A DNA stretch of 64,000 nt, taken from contig CAMWFQ010000014.1 in assembly GCA_947173495.1 (NCBI GenBank), forward strand, positions 62,001-126,000. The letters are read 5' to 3'. Below are positions 8,699 through 18,392 of the stretch, in pieces (the stretch's first letter is position 1; each line of letters opens with the position of its first letter). The position numbers and the translations under genes are program-made. Under the pieces are notes generated by a model. That model made no database searches, was not told the DNA's origin, and worked only from the letters and a program-made list of their open reading frames with translations. This DNA is from an uncultured Lachnospiraceae bacterium (GTDB lineage: Bacteria; Bacillota; Clostridia; Lachnospirales; Lachnospiraceae).

Positions 8699-9904
8699 AT
8701 GTTTTCAAATTTCTTTTATATCTGTAAGGCCAAGGGACTGAACATCACCCTGAGCGAGTGGCTGACCCTTCAGGAGGCGCTGGATAAAGGACTTTGCGAG
8801 AGCAGTCTTACGCAGTTCTATTATCTTGCCAGGATGATACTGGTCAAAAGCGAGACAGACTTTGATAAATTTGATATGGCCTTTGAGGAGGCTTTTAAGG
8901 GCATTGCGTCTGAAAACGAAATATCCAAAAACATGATGAAGTGGCTGGACAAGTCGGAGCTGATCGATATGGTGGACGAGGAAGAGCGTTACCGCATGAA
9001 TGAGCAGGACGGGATTCAGTTTATCGATAAGGATGAGGTGGAGGCCAAATTCAAGGAAAGGCTCCGGGATCAGGACAGTGAGCACAACGGCGGAAGCTTC
9101 TGGATCGGTAGTATGGGCAAAACGGCCTTCGGCAATATGGGTGGCTTTATGGGCGGTATCCGGGTAGGCGGAAAGACTGGTTATCAGAGCGCTTTTCAGG
9201 TGATTGGCGCCCGGAAATACAGGGATTTCAGAGATGACCGGATGCTGGATAACCGCCAGTTCCAGCTGGCTTTCCGGAAGCTGCGGCAGTTTTCCACGAA
9301 GCTGGATATCCCCAAGACGGAGCTGGATATCGACGGAACCATAGATAAAACCTGCAACAACGGAGGCTGTCTGCAGATCGTTATGGATAAGCCCCGCAAA
9401 AATGCGGTAAAGCTGCTTCTTTTAATGGATTCCGGGGGAACCATGATCCCCTTCAGTACCCTGCTCAACGAGCTGTTCCAGGCGGTGCATAAGTCCAATC
9501 ATTATAAGGATGTGAAGACCTATTATTTTCACAACTGTATCTACTCCAAGCTCTACAAGACGCCCGAGTGTGAAAACGGAGACTGGATCGATACGGACTG
9601 GATGTTCCGGAACCTGGGGAGCGACTACAAGGTGATTGTGGTGGGAGACGCGGCTATGGCGCCGGAGGAGCTTTATTCCACCAGCGGGAATTACAGAGGA
9701 CCCAATGGAGGACTTTCTGGCTGGGAATGGTTGCAGCTCTTAAAACGCCATTACAAGAAGGTGGTGTGGCTCAATCCCAAGATGGCGCCGGGCCATGCGC
9801 CATGGCGGGAGGCGGAGACAGCCATCAAGGGGCTGTTCCCTATGTACAAGCTGACAGTGGATGGACTGAACCAGGCAATGATCAAGCTGATGTTGAATAA
9901 ATAG
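8699..9904 (+). CDS. VWA-domain (CoxE-like) partner of MoxR ATPase
   Basis: 401-residue cytoplasmic protein with a C-terminal von Willebrand A-type fold. The metal-site strand reads LLLLMDSGGTMIP (about residues 238-250), a degenerate MIDAS in which DxSxS is replaced by DSGGT. A glycine-rich segment (about residues 132-165) precedes it. Pairing with the MoxR ATPase 30 bp upstream is the standard arrangement for this system and is the main functional clue. The N-terminal 120 residues are helical and charged. Confidence 0.8.
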   Translation: MFSNFFYICKAKGLNITLSEWLTLQEALDKGLCESSLTQFYYLARMILVKSETDFDKFDMAFEEAFKGIASENEISKNMMKWLDKSELIDMVDEEERYRMNEQDGIQFIDKDEVEAKFKERLRDQDSEHNGGSFWIGSMGKTAFGNMGGFMGGIRVGGKTGYQSAFQVIGARKYRDFRDDRMLDNRQFQLAFRKLRQFSTKLDIPKTELDIDGTIDKTCNNGGCLQIVMDKPRKNAVKLLLLMDSGGTMIPFSTLLNELFQAVHKSNHYKDVKTYYFHNCIYSKLYKTPECENGDWIDTDWMFRNLGSDYKVIVVGDAAMAPEELYSTSGNYRGPNGGLSGWEWLQLLKRHYKKVVWLNPKMAPGHAPWREAETAIKGLFPMYKLTVDGLNQAMIKLMLNK

Positions 9905-9945
9905 TAGAATCCACGCTCCGCGAAGATTCTATTGTCATAAATAAA
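9905..9945 (+). repeat. short hairpin repeat with TTGTCAT tail (family R3)
   Basis: TAGAATC (9905-9911) pairs with GATTCTA (9925-9931) and is followed by TTGTCATAAATAAA. A second copy with the same 25-bp hairpin length and same tail is at 35576-35620. Confidence 0.5.
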
Positions 9946-9975
9946 CGAAGATATTAACCGGGAGAGGAACTGAAA

Positions 9976-11199
9976 ATGACGATTTTTGACGAATTAAAGG
10001 CCAGAGGACTTCTGGCGCAGCTGACAGATGAGGAAGAAATCAAGGAACTGATCAATAACGGAAAGGCGACCTTTTATATCGGATTTGATCCCACGGCAGA
10101 TTCCCTGCATGTAGGACATTTTATGGCGCTGTGCCTGATGAAGCGCCTGCAGATGGCGGGAAACAAACCGATTGCGCTTCTGGGAGGCGGAACCGGTATG
10201 GTGGGAGACCCTTCCGGAAGAAGCGATATGCGATCCATGATGACGAAGGAGACCATAGAGCATAACTGTGAATGTTTTAAGAAACAGATGAGCCGTTTTA
10301 TTGATTTTTCCGATGGGAAGGCACTTATGGTCAACAATGCGGAATGGCTTATGGATCTGAATTATATTGAATTTCTGCGGGAAATCGGTCCTCATTTTTC
10401 CGTGAACAGAATGCTCACAGCCGAATGCTACAAACAGAGAATGGAGAAGGGATTAAGTTTCCTGGAATTCAATTACATGCTGATGCAGAGCTATGATTTC
10501 TATGAGCTGTACCAGAGATACGGCTGTAACATGCAGTTCGGAGGAGACGATCAGTGGAGCAATATGCTGGGCGGAACCGAGCTGATCCGCAGAAAACTGG
10601 GGAAGGATGCCTATGCCATGACCATCACCCTGCTGCTGAATTCCGAAGGAAAGAAGATGGGAAAGACCCAGAAGGGGGCTGTGTGGCTTGACCCCGAAAA
10701 GACCACGCCTTTTGAATTTTATCAGTACTGGAGAAATGTGGCGGATGCGGATGTGCTCAAGTGTATCCGTATGCTCACCTTCCTGCCTCTGGAGCAGATC
10801 CAGGAGATGGATCACTGGGAAGGCAGTCAGTTAAACCAGGCCAAGGAAATTCTGGCCTTTGAGCTGACAAAGCTCGTCCACGGGGAGGAGGAAGCCGCCA
10901 AAGCTCAGGAGAGCGCCAAAGCGCTTTTCAGCGCCGGGGTAGCTGCCGATATGCCCACTGCAGAACTGGCGGAGGAGGATTTTACGGAAGGAAGTATCGA
11001 TCTGATCTCCGTGCTCTGCAAAGCGGGACTGGTGCAGAGCCGTTCGGAGGGAAGACGCGCCATTGAGCAGGGCGGCGTGACGGTTGAAAACGACAAGATC
11101 ACGGACGTGAAGGCGGCCTTCGGAAAGGATACCTTTGCAGGGGAAGGCGTAGTGATCAGGAGAGGAAAGAAAAATTTCCGCAAAGTTGTATTGAAATGA
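9976..11199 (+). CDS. tyrS: tyrosyl-tRNA synthetase
   Basis: Class I aminoacyl-tRNA synthetase charging tRNA-Tyr. The HIGH motif appears as HVGH (residues 45-48), the KMSKS motif as KKMGKT (about residue 233), tyrosine-pocket motifs are [24 protein letters not shown] (in the middle region), and an S4 RNA-binding domain covers about residues 340-407. 407 residues is typical of the TyrRS-short type. No T-box leader was seen in the short 71-bp upstream gap. It overlaps the following gene by 4 bp (ATGA). Confidence 0.97.
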   Translation: MTIFDELKARGLLAQLTDEEEIKELINNGKATFYIGFDPTADSLHVGHFMALCLMKRLQMAGNKPIALLGGGTGMVGDPSGRSDMRSMMTKETIEHNCECFKKQMSRFIDFSDGKALMVNNAEWLMDLNYIEFLREIGPHFSVNRMLTAECYKQRMEKGLSFLEFNYMLMQSYDFYELYQRYGCNMQFGGDDQWSNMLGGTELIRRKLGKDAYAMTITLLLNSEGKKMGKTQKGAVWLDPEKTTPFEFYQYWRNVADADVLKCIRMLTFLPLEQIQEMDHWEGSQLNQAKEILAFELTKLVHGEEEAAKAQESAKALFSAGVAADMPTAELAEEDFTEGSIDLISVLCKAGLVQSRSEGRRAIEQGGVTVENDKITDVKAAFGKDTFAGEGVVIRRGKKNFRKVVLK

Positions 11200-11888
11200 T
11201 GAAATATCAATTGATCAGAAGCAAACGCAAAACCATTGCCATCTCTTTTGACAGAGATGGCAATTTGATCGTGAAGGCGCCTGTGTGGCTGACCTCTGCC
11301 GAAATTGAATCTTTTGTAAACGCAAAATCGGAATGGATCCTGGCCACGGACAGACGGCTCAAGAGAGCCAGGGAAAAAGAACTTGCATCCCGTCTGCCGC
11401 TGGAGAGAGGAGATCTGCTGCCCTATCTGGGAGAAAAGCGGGAGCTGACTGTAATCCGGGAGGAGAGAAGCAGGGCGAAGGTAAAGTGTCTTATGGGACG
11501 TATGCTTCTGTATGTCCCCTATGAGGCGGACTACGAGTACAAAAGGGAGCAGCTTGAAAAATGGTACCGCAGGCAGGCCCAGGAGATCTTTGCGGAGAAG
11601 GCGGAGAAATTTGCGGATATTCTTGCAGTGCATTTTGAGACAATCCGTATCAAAGATCAGAGGAGCCGCTGGGGGAGCTGCAGCGGCAAAAGGAATCTGA
11701 ATTTTAACTGGCGCCTCATTATGGCGCCGGAGCCGGTCTGCGATTATGTGATCATTCATGAACTGTGCCATCTGGTGCATATGGACCATTCCCGGGAATT
11801 CTGGCTGTTGGTTGAGAGCATCTGCCCGGATTACCGTCAGTACAAAAACTGGCTGAGAGAGAACGGAAAGCAGCTCTATCCTTTTTAG
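11196..11888 (+). CDS. YgjP-type (M48/DUF45) zinc metallopeptidase
   Basis: 230-residue YgjP-like protein with the zinc-protease helix [12 protein letters not shown], giving H-E-x-x-H plus a downstream His, near residues 186-197. WGSCS and [10 protein letters not shown], also typical of this family, precede it. Starts by ATGA overlap with tyrS, so it is translationally coupled; ATG 11196 or ATG 11199 could be used. The physiological substrate of the family is not known. Confidence 0.85.
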   Translation: MMKYQLIRSKRKTIAISFDRDGNLIVKAPVWLTSAEIESFVNAKSEWILATDRRLKRAREKELASRLPLERGDLLPYLGEKRELTVIREERSRAKVKCLMGRMLLYVPYEADYEYKREQLEKWYRRQAQEIFAEKAEKFADILAVHFETIRIKDQRSRWGSCSGKRNLNFNWRLIMAPEPVCDYVIIHELCHLVHMDHSREFWLLVESICPDYRQYKNWLRENGKQLYPF

Positions 11889-11936
11889 GAATAAACTTGT
11901 GCCCCCTTTCATACATTTAACTAAGTATGGAAGGGG
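11888..11936 (+). promoter_or_regulatory. sigma-E-like promoter and RBS-hiding stem of spoIVA
   Basis: GAATAAA (11889-11895) and CATACATT (11910-11917) with a 14-bp spacer resemble a mother-cell sigma-E promoter. CCCCTTTCATAC (11903-11914) can also pair with GTATGGAAGGGG (11925-11936; one G-T pair), which contains the spoIVA Shine-Dalgarno GGAAGGGG. Only transcripts read through from tyrS would contain both arms. A start from the sigma-E site would leave the Shine-Dalgarno free. Confidence 0.55.
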
Positions 11937-11943
11937 TAATTTT

Positions 11944-13431
11944 ATGGACATCAATGTAAAGAAAGAATATGATCTGTACAATGACATTCAGTCAAGATGC
12001 GGCGGAGAAATCTACATAGGCGTTGTGGGACCGGTCCGGACCGGCAAGTCCACTTTTATTAAGAGATTTATGGATCTGATGGTCCTGCCCAATATGACGG
12101 AATCTTATGAGAAGGAGCGGGCGGTGGATGAGCTGCCTCAGAGCGCGGGAGGAAAGACCATCACCACCACGGAGCCCAAATTCATTCCCAAGGAAGCAGC
12201 AAAGCTTTCCCTGGGAGAAGGGATCGAGGCCAGAGTAAGACTGATAGACTGTGTGGGCTATATGGTGGATGGGGCCAGCGGCCATATGGAAAACGAGACG
12301 GAGCGGATGGTGAAGACTCCATGGTCGGCGGAAGAGATCCCATTTACCCAGGCAGCGGAGATCGGTACCAGAAAAGTGATCAATGATCATTCTACCATAG
12401 GAATTGTAATTACCTGCGACGGCAGCTTTGGCGACATCCCAAGAGAAAACTATTCTCCGGCAGAAGAACGCACCATCAAAGAACTGAAAAAACTGAAAAA
12501 GCCTTTTGTGGTGCTCTTAAACACAGCCAAACCTTACGGTGAAGAAGCGGCGGCACTGGCCCAGGAGATCGGAAATAAGTACGGCGTATCCGTAATGCCC
12601 GTGAACTGCGAGCAGTTGAAAAAGGACGATATCCACCAGATTCTGGAGAATATCCTGTATGAATTTCCGCTCACCATGATCGAATTCTATATGCCCAAGT
12701 GGGTGGAAATGCTTCCCTCCAATCACAAAATGAAGGTGGATCTGATCGGACGGGTGAAGGATATCATGAAGCAGTATAACTGTATCCGGGATGTAAAAAA
12801 CAATCCGGTGACACTGGATGGCCCTTTTATCAAGAAATGCAAGATGGACAGTATCGATATGTCGGACGGCTGCATCAAGGTATGGCTGGATGTGGACGAC
12901 GCTTATTACTACGAGATGCTCAGCGATATGGTGGGAGAAAAGATCGACAACGAGTATCACCTTCTGTCTGTGCTGAAAGAAATGTCAAAGATGAAGAAGG
13001 AGTATGTAAAGGTACTTCATGCCATTGACTCTGTCCGCCAGAAAGGGTACGGAGTGGTGACGCCGGAGAGAAGCGAGATCCGTCTGGATAAGCCGGAAGT
13101 GATCAAACATGGTAATAAATTCGGCGTTAAGATCAGGGCGGAGAGCCCCAGTATCCATATGATCCGCGCCAACATTGAGACAGAGATATCCCCCATCGTA
13201 GGTTCGGAGGAACAGGCCCAGGATCTGATCCGCTTTATTTCGGATTCCAGCCAGAGCGAGGCAGGGATCTGGGAGACCAATATTTTCGGAAAATCCGTAG
13301 AACAGCTGGTAAACGACGGCATTACCGGAAAGCTCACCATGATCGGAGACGAGAGTCAGTTAAAGCTCCAGGAGACCATGCAGAAGATCGTGAATGATTC
13401 CAATGGAGGGATGGTCTGTATTATTATCTGA
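11944..13431 (+). CDS. spoIVA: stage IV sporulation protein A
   Basis: ATPase that polymerises around the forespore and forms the basement layer of the spore coat. P-loop GPVRTGKST lies near residue 25. 495 residues, close to the 492 of Bacillus subtilis, and the last residues CIII match the family's hydrophobic end. ATG 11944 is chosen over the upstream in-frame GTG because GGAAGGGG is 7 nt before it. Flanked by a sigma-E-like promoter and a terminator at 13470, so an independent sporulation transcript. Confidence 0.97.
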   Translation: MDINVKKEYDLYNDIQSRCGGEIYIGVVGPVRTGKSTFIKRFMDLMVLPNMTESYEKERAVDELPQSAGGKTITTTEPKFIPKEAAKLSLGEGIEARVRLIDCVGYMVDGASGHMENETERMVKTPWSAEEIPFTQAAEIGTRKVINDHSTIGIVITCDGSFGDIPRENYSPAEERTIKELKKLKKPFVVLLNTAKPYGEEAAALAQEIGNKYGVSVMPVNCEQLKKDDIHQILENILYEFPLTMIEFYMPKWVEMLPSNHKMKVDLIGRVKDIMKQYNCIRDVKNNPVTLDGPFIKKCKMDSIDMSDGCIKVWLDVDDAYYYEMLSDMVGEKIDNEYHLLSVLKEMSKMKKEYVKVLHAIDSVRQKGYGVVTPERSEIRLDKPEVIKHGNKFGVKIRAESPSIHMIRANIETEISPIVGSEEQAQDLIRFISDSSQSEAGIWETNIFGKSVEQLVNDGITGKLTMIGDESQLKLQETMQKIVNDSNGGMVCIII

Positions 13432-13469
13432 ATATGTGACTGGGATAAAAAAATGCAGTGTGGAGAGCG

Positions 13470-13500
13470 CCCGCAGACGATAGAGTTTGCGGGTGTTTTT
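13470..13500 (+). terminator. terminator of spoIVA
   Basis: CCCGCA (13470-13475) pairs with TGCGGG (13488-13493), followed by TGTTTTT. The rest of the 240-bp gap to hydE shows no convincing gene. Confidence 0.75.
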
Positions 13501-13671
13501 GCGGACTTGGAGTATCATGTCAGTTTTTGCTATTCACGGCCAATGTCAGTTACTTTTTCACGGGGATGGACATATGCGCCCCTTGCCATTTCATTCCCCA
13601 GAGCTTATAATTTCCTTTGGAGAGATGCAGGAGGGCAGTAACAACTGAGAAGGGCAGGGAACCGGCGAATT

Positions 13672-14739
13672 ATGAGTGAGCAGAAAATGACAGAGAAATT
13701 CAGATCCCTGACGGAAACGCTTATTCTGCACCATTCCCTTTCTTCTGAGGATTACGAGTACCTGCTTGCAAACCGCAGCGAGGAGAGTGCAGCGCTTCTT
13801 GCTAAAGAGGCGGTAAGGGTGAGAAAGGAAATGTACGGCAATACCGTATATATACGGGGACTGATAGAGATCAGTAATATCTGCCGCAACGATTGCCTGT
13901 ACTGTGGAATCCGAAAAAGCAATCTTAAATGTAAGCGCTACCGTCTTATGCCGGAGGAGATTTTGGCCTGCGCAGAAGAGGGATATGCCCTCGGTTTTCG
14001 CACCTTTGTGCTTCAGGGCGGGGAGGATGCCTTTTATACAGATGATATTCTGTGTGATCTGATCGGCAGGATCAGGGAGAGGTATCCGGAATGTGCAGTT
14101 ACCCTTTCTCTGGGGGAGCGCAGCACAGAGAGCTTCTTACGGCTCTATGAGGCAGGGGCGGAGCGGTATCTTCTGCGCCATGAGACTGCAGATGAGGGGC
14201 ATTACGGACAGCTTCATCCGCCGGAAATGTCGTTTCGAAACAGGATGAAATGTCTGTATGCGCTTAAGGAAATCGGTTATCAGACAGGCTGCGGCTTTAT
14301 GGTAGGATCGCCTTTTCAGACTTATAAAACACTGGCGGAGGATCTGAAATTCATAGAAACCTTCCGGCCGGATATGTGCGGAATCGGGCCCTTTATTCCC
14401 CATAAAGATACGCCTTTCGGAAAAGGGAAAGGTACATCTGAGAAAGTGGAGCTGACCTGCTATCTGCTCTCTATCATAAGGCTGATTCATCCACCTGTAC
14501 TGCTTCCGGCTACAACGGCGCTGAGCACCCTCCACCCTCAGGGAAGAGAAAAGGGGATCCTGGCGGGAGCCAATGTGGTGATGCCCAATCTTTCTCCGCA
14601 GTCGGTGCGGGCAAAGTACGAGCTTTATGATCATAAGCTTTTTTCGGGCGAGGAATCCGCCGAGGAAATAGAAAATTTAAGGCAGAGAATGAAACGGATC
14701 GGTTATGAAATCGTCACAGACCGGGGCGACAGGGCCTGA
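13672..14739 (+). CDS. hydE: [FeFe]-hydrogenase maturase HydE
   Basis: Radical SAM enzyme that acts on the organometallic cysteine intermediate during H-cluster assembly. Cluster motif C71-x3-C75-x2-C78 (CRNDCLYC); family segments LRHETADEGHYGQLHP and GFMVGSPFQT are clear. 355 residues, normal. First gene of hydE-GNAT-hydG-hydF. The hydrogenase itself is not in the window, so it must be encoded elsewhere. Confidence 0.95.
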   Translation: MSEQKMTEKFRSLTETLILHHSLSSEDYEYLLANRSEESAALLAKEAVRVRKEMYGNTVYIRGLIEISNICRNDCLYCGIRKSNLKCKRYRLMPEEILACAEEGYALGFRTFVLQGGEDAFYTDDILCDLIGRIRERYPECAVTLSLGERSTESFLRLYEAGAERYLLRHETADEGHYGQLHPPEMSFRNRMKCLYALKEIGYQTGCGFMVGSPFQTYKTLAEDLKFIETFRPDMCGIGPFIPHKDTPFGKGKGTSEKVELTCYLLSIIRLIHPPVLLPATTALSTLHPQGREKGILAGANVVMPNLSPQSVRAKYELYDHKLFSGEESAEEIENLRQRMKRIGYEIVTDRGDRA

Positions 14740-14773
14740 GGAGACAGAAAACACCATTGCGGGGGTGATATTT

Positions 14774-15295
14774 GTGGTGATACAAACAGAAAGATTGATC
14801 ATCCGGGATTTGGAAACAAGAGATGGCATAATTTTTGCAAATATGGCCTCTGATGGCAGCCTTCATGATATTGGGTTTGATATCGGGTGTCACAGTTGGA
14901 TAGATGAATGGATGGCCGAAGCACGAGAGCTTGCAGACAAGGATAATCCGAACGCCGATTATCTGGCTTACACTTTGGAACGCAAAGATACCCGGGAAGT
15001 GATCGGTTCCGTGGGATGTTCATATTATGAGGATATGGAGAAAATTGGTATTACCTGTTTTGTCGGGGCAGAATACAGAAATCAAGGCTATGCCACAGAG
15101 GCAATAGCGGCATATGCCCGGTATTTCTTACAGCGATATAGGCGGGATGAAATGATTGCGACCATCAGAGAAGATAATGCGCCTTCCTGGAGGGCGATAG
15201 AAAAAGCCGGATTTATCTTGAAAGCACGAAAAATGTATCAGGATATCAATGATGAGACAGAACAGATGTATCGGTTCTATTGTTATAGTGGGTGA
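14774..15295 (+). CDS. GNAT family N-acetyltransferase
   Basis: RimJ/RimL-like GNAT fold: begins VIQTERLIIRDL and has the acetyl-CoA loop region EYRNQGYATEAIAAYARY (about residues 95-112) and the NAPSWRAIEKAGF motif. GTG 14774 (or GTG 14777) is preferred as start because GGGGGTGA lies 6 nt upstream; a longer frame from 14705 would overlap hydE. Inserted between hydE and hydG, which are normally neighbours; substrate unknown. Confidence 0.8.
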   Translation: MVIQTERLIIRDLETRDGIIFANMASDGSLHDIGFDIGCHSWIDEWMAEARELADKDNPNADYLAYTLERKDTREVIGSVGCSYYEDMEKIGITCFVGAEYRNQGYATEAIAAYARYFLQRYRRDEMIATIREDNAPSWRAIEKAGFILKARKMYQDINDETEQMYRFYCYSG

Positions 15296-15327
15296 CAAAC
15301 AACAGTGATTAAGTACGGAGGATTGGT

Positions 15328-16776
15328 ATGGCAGTGTATGATCCCGGCTCCTTAAAGGCGGAGGAGTTTATCAATGATGAGGAGATCCGTGCCACTCTTA
15401 AGTGGGCGGAAGAAAATAAGGATAACGAAGAGCTGATCGACAGGATTCTTGAGAAGGCGCGTCCCGTAAGAAAGGGAGGGAGCTTTTCCTGTCCGGGACT
15501 GACCCACAGGGAGGCGTCGCTCCTCCTTGCCTGTGAGAATCCGGAAAAGATCGAGGAGATGTACCAGATAGCGGAAGAAATCAAGCTGGCCTTTTACGGC
15601 AACCGCATTGTGATCTTTGCCCCTCTTTATCTGTCCAATTATTGTGTGAACGGATGCCTCTACTGTCCCTATCACAGCACAAACCGGCGTATTCCCCGGA
15701 AAAAGCTGACCCAGGAGGAAGTAAGAGGCGAGGTGACGGCCCTTCAGGATATGGGGCATAAGCGCCTTGCCATCGAAGCCGGGGAGGATCCGGTCAATAA
15801 TCCCATTGACTATATTCTGGAATGTATCCGGACGATTTATGGTGTTCACCACCAAAACGGAGATATTCGCAGAGTTAACGTCAATATTGCGGCCACCACG
15901 GTGGAGAATTACCGGAAGCTGAAGGAGGCGGGAATCGGCACCTATATTCTGTTTCAGGAGACCTATCATAAGGAGAGCTATTTAAAGCTTCATCCCACAG
16001 GTCCCAAGCATGACTATGATTACCATACCCAGGCCATGGACAGAGCCATGGAAGGCGGGATCGATGATGTGGGGCTGGGCGTTCTGTTCGGACTGGAACG
16101 ATATAAATACGAATTTGCAGGACTGCTCATGCATGCGGAGCATCTGGAGGCAGTGCATGGAGTGGGGCCTCATACCATCAGCATTCCCAGAGTAAAGCGG
16201 GCGGATGATATTGACCCCTCGGCCTTTGACAACGGAATCGACGACGAGACCTTTGCCAGAATCACCGCCTGTATTCGTCTGGCAGTGCCCTATACGGGGA
16301 TGATCATCTCCACCCGGGAGAGCGAGGAGGTCCGCACCAGGCTTTTGAGGCTGGGGATTTCCCAGGTAAGCGGCGGTTCTCGTACCTCTGTGGGCGGTTA
16401 TACCCAAAAAGAACGCCCTCATGATACGGAGCAGTTTGATGTTTCCGATCAGCGCTCTCTGGATGAGGTGGTCAGATGGCTTATGAAAAACGGGCACATC
16501 CCCTCCTTCTGCACCGCCTGCTACCGGGAGGGACGAACCGGAGACCGTTTTATGAGCCTTTGTAAAAACGGACAGATCCTCAACTGCTGTCATCCCAATG
16601 CCCTGATGACGCTGGCGGAATATCTGGAGGATTATGCCTCTGAGGAGACCAGAAGGACAGGCCTTCAGATGATCGACGAGGAGCTGAAGCGGATTCCCAC
16701 AGAGAAGGTGCGCGCCACCGCGCAGGAGAATATCAGACAGATCAGAAATATGGGTCGGCGGGATTTCCGGTTTTAA
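15328..16776 (+). CDS. hydG: [FeFe]-hydrogenase maturase HydG
   Basis: Radical SAM tyrosine lyase that makes the CO and CN ligands of the H-cluster. N-terminal cluster motif C106-x3-C110-x2-C113 (CVNGCLYC) and the auxiliary-cluster CxxC...C in the C-terminal region (FCTACYREG, then LNCCHP) are both present, which separates HydG from ThiH. 482 residues, typical. GGAGG lies before ATG 15328. Confidence 0.96.
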   Translation: MAVYDPGSLKAEEFINDEEIRATLKWAEENKDNEELIDRILEKARPVRKGGSFSCPGLTHREASLLLACENPEKIEEMYQIAEEIKLAFYGNRIVIFAPLYLSNYCVNGCLYCPYHSTNRRIPRKKLTQEEVRGEVTALQDMGHKRLAIEAGEDPVNNPIDYILECIRTIYGVHHQNGDIRRVNVNIAATTVENYRKLKEAGIGTYILFQETYHKESYLKLHPTGPKHDYDYHTQAMDRAMEGGIDDVGLGVLFGLERYKYEFAGLLMHAEHLEAVHGVGPHTISIPRVKRADDIDPSAFDNGIDDETFARITACIRLAVPYTGMIISTRESEEVRTRLLRLGISQVSGGSRTSVGGYTQKERPHDTEQFDVSDQRSLDEVVRWLMKNGHIPSFCTACYREGRTGDRFMSLCKNGQILNCCHPNALMTLAEYLEDYASEETRRTGLQMIDEELKRIPTEKVRATAQENIRQIRNMGRRDFRF

Positions 16777-16791
16777 AGGAGGGCGGTAAGT

Positions 16792-18030
16792 ATGGGACTG
16801 AATGATACGCCCTTTGGGGAACGCATTCATATCGGATTTTTTGGGAAGCGGAATGCAGGAAAGTCCAGTCTGGTAAACGCCCTTACGGGCCAGGAGCTTT
16901 CGGTGGTTTCTCCGGTAAAGGGTACGACAACTGATCCTGTGAAAAAGGCAATGGAGCTTTTGCCGCTGGGTCCTGTGGTACTGATCGATACCCCTGGTCT
17001 GGATGACGAAGGGGAACTGGGCGCATTGCGGATGAAAAAGACCGGGACGGTTCTTGAAACTGCCAATATAGCGGTTTTAGTGGTGGATGCTGTTCAGGGG
17101 ATGGAGGAAGCGGACAGGAAGTTGCTGGCGGTTTTGGAAGAAAAAAAGATTCCCCGTCTGATCGCCTGGAATAAATCAGATCTTTTGCCGGAAAGGCCGG
17201 TTTTGTCAGCGGGCAGAGAGGAAGAAATCTATGTCAGCTCTCTCTCAAAAGAAGGTATCCCTGAACTGAAAGAAAAGATAGGAAGTCTGGCCAAAAGAGC
17301 AGGAACGGCGGCAGGAGACAGAAGGCATCTGGTGTCTGACCTGCTTCTGCCAGGTGAACTGACGGTTCTGGTGATCCCGGTTGATGAGGCGGCTCCCAGA
17401 GGAAGGCTGATTCTGCCACAGCAGCAGGTAATCAGAGAGATTCTTGACAGCCACGGCGTGCTCTCTGTCTGCCAGGATTCAGAGTTAAAGGAAGTGTTTG
17501 CTTCTCATTCGAGCAGACCCCGGATGGTCATTACTGATTCCCAGGTATTTGGAAGAGTGGAGAAAGAAGTGCCGCCGGATATTCTTCTTACCTCTTTCTC
17601 TATTTTATTTGCCCGGTATAAGGGAGAGCTTGTCGAGCTGGTAAAAGGCGCTGTAAAGCTGGACCATCTGAAAAGCGGGGATCAGATTCTGATCTCCGAG
17701 GGCTGTACACATCATCGGCAGTGCAATGACATCGGAAGTGTAAAACTGCCGGCATGGATTGAGAATTATACAGGGATACGGCCGGAATATACCTTTTCTT
17801 CCGGAGCAGATTTCCCGGAGAATCTGGCGGATTTTTCTCTGATTATTCACTGCGGAGGGTGCATGCTGACAGAAAAGGAAATGAAACACCGCATTGAGAT
17901 GGCTCGAAGAGCAGGAGTGCCTGTGGTCAATTACGGTGTGGCTATCGCACAGATGCATGGGATGCTGAGACGCAGCCTTGAGCCGTTCCCGGAAGTATTA
18001 AAGCTTCTGGAGAGAGCAGAACAGGGATGA
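16792..18030 (+). CDS. hydF: [FeFe]-hydrogenase maturase HydF
   Basis: GTPase scaffold on which the di-iron subcluster is assembled and passed to the hydrogenase. P-loop GKRNAGKSS (residues 18-26), DTPG and NKSD motifs. C-terminal iron-sulfur ligands are visible as EGCTHHRQC and HCGGC, the CxH...HCxxC pattern of HydF. 412 residues, typical. 15 bp after hydG with a good ribosome-binding site; last gene of the operon. Confidence 0.96.
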   Translation: MGLNDTPFGERIHIGFFGKRNAGKSSLVNALTGQELSVVSPVKGTTTDPVKKAMELLPLGPVVLIDTPGLDDEGELGALRMKKTGTVLETANIAVLVVDAVQGMEEADRKLLAVLEEKKIPRLIAWNKSDLLPERPVLSAGREEEIYVSSLSKEGIPELKEKIGSLAKRAGTAAGDRRHLVSDLLLPGELTVLVIPVDEAAPRGRLILPQQQVIREILDSHGVLSVCQDSELKEVFASHSSRPRMVITDSQVFGRVEKEVPPDILLTSFSILFARYKGELVELVKGAVKLDHLKSGDQILISEGCTHHRQCNDIGSVKLPAWIENYTGIRPEYTFSSGADFPENLADFSLIIHCGGCMLTEKEMKHRIEMARRAGVPVVNYGVAIAQMHGMLRRSLEPFPEVLKLLERAEQG

Positions 18031-18136
18031 TCAGGCTGCGCGGCTTACCGTTGCAGGTATTATGGTTCTGTGTTACTATGAAAGTATCGAACACTTACGG
18101 TAGGTCTGCGCACTTGCTGCGCTGACCGTACAGCGC

Positions 18137-18161
18137 CAAAATGCCTGCTTTTGGCATTTTG
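18137..18161 (+). terminator. hairpin after hydF
   Basis: CAAAATGCC (18137-18145) pairs perfectly with GGCATTTTG (18153-18161). It lies in the 362-bp gap between hydF and punA, which also holds a TACGGT/ACCGTA stem near 18096-18130 and the repeat at 18239. No gene of normal size is seen in the gap. Confidence 0.55.
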
Positions 18162-18238
18162 TGTGCATCCCCCGGAGGGTTCAAAGTAACCCCCTTTCAT
18201 TCATGGTGGTATCTGCAATGTCGATATGGGGGTTTACT

Positions 18239-18319
18239 ATGAAAGTCAGGGACTTTCATAGCATGGATGGCTATACGGCCCGCGAAAGCGGCAGGCTGAG
18301 TATGATGGGGCGGCTATGA
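18239..18319 (+). repeat. three-hairpin element with short leader-like ORF (family R2)
   Basis: Begins with palindrome ATGAAAGTC-agg-GACTTTCAT, followed by a weaker second hairpin and a CCGC/GCGG stem. It can be read as a 26-residue peptide starting MKVRDFHSMDG. A copy with 64 of 72 identical bases lies on the minus strand at 52262-52333 upstream of aroC. Most differences change the amino acid, so the conserved thing may be the nucleic-acid structure. Located about 75 bp before punA. Confidence 0.6.
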
Positions 18320-18392
18320 AGAAAGAAACTGCCAAAAATATCATAAGCAAAAATTCAAAGAGCGCGAAAAGTGCGCGGAAATGAGGGTAAGT

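Noticed and set aside
9905-9975. T-box leader for tyrS
   Set aside because: Gap is only 71 bp and lacks the T-box sequence and antiterminator; the hairpin matches the R3 repeat instead.
13453-13641. 62-codon frame after spoIVA
   Set aside because: Overlaps the spoIVA terminator and has no ribosome-binding site or family resemblance.
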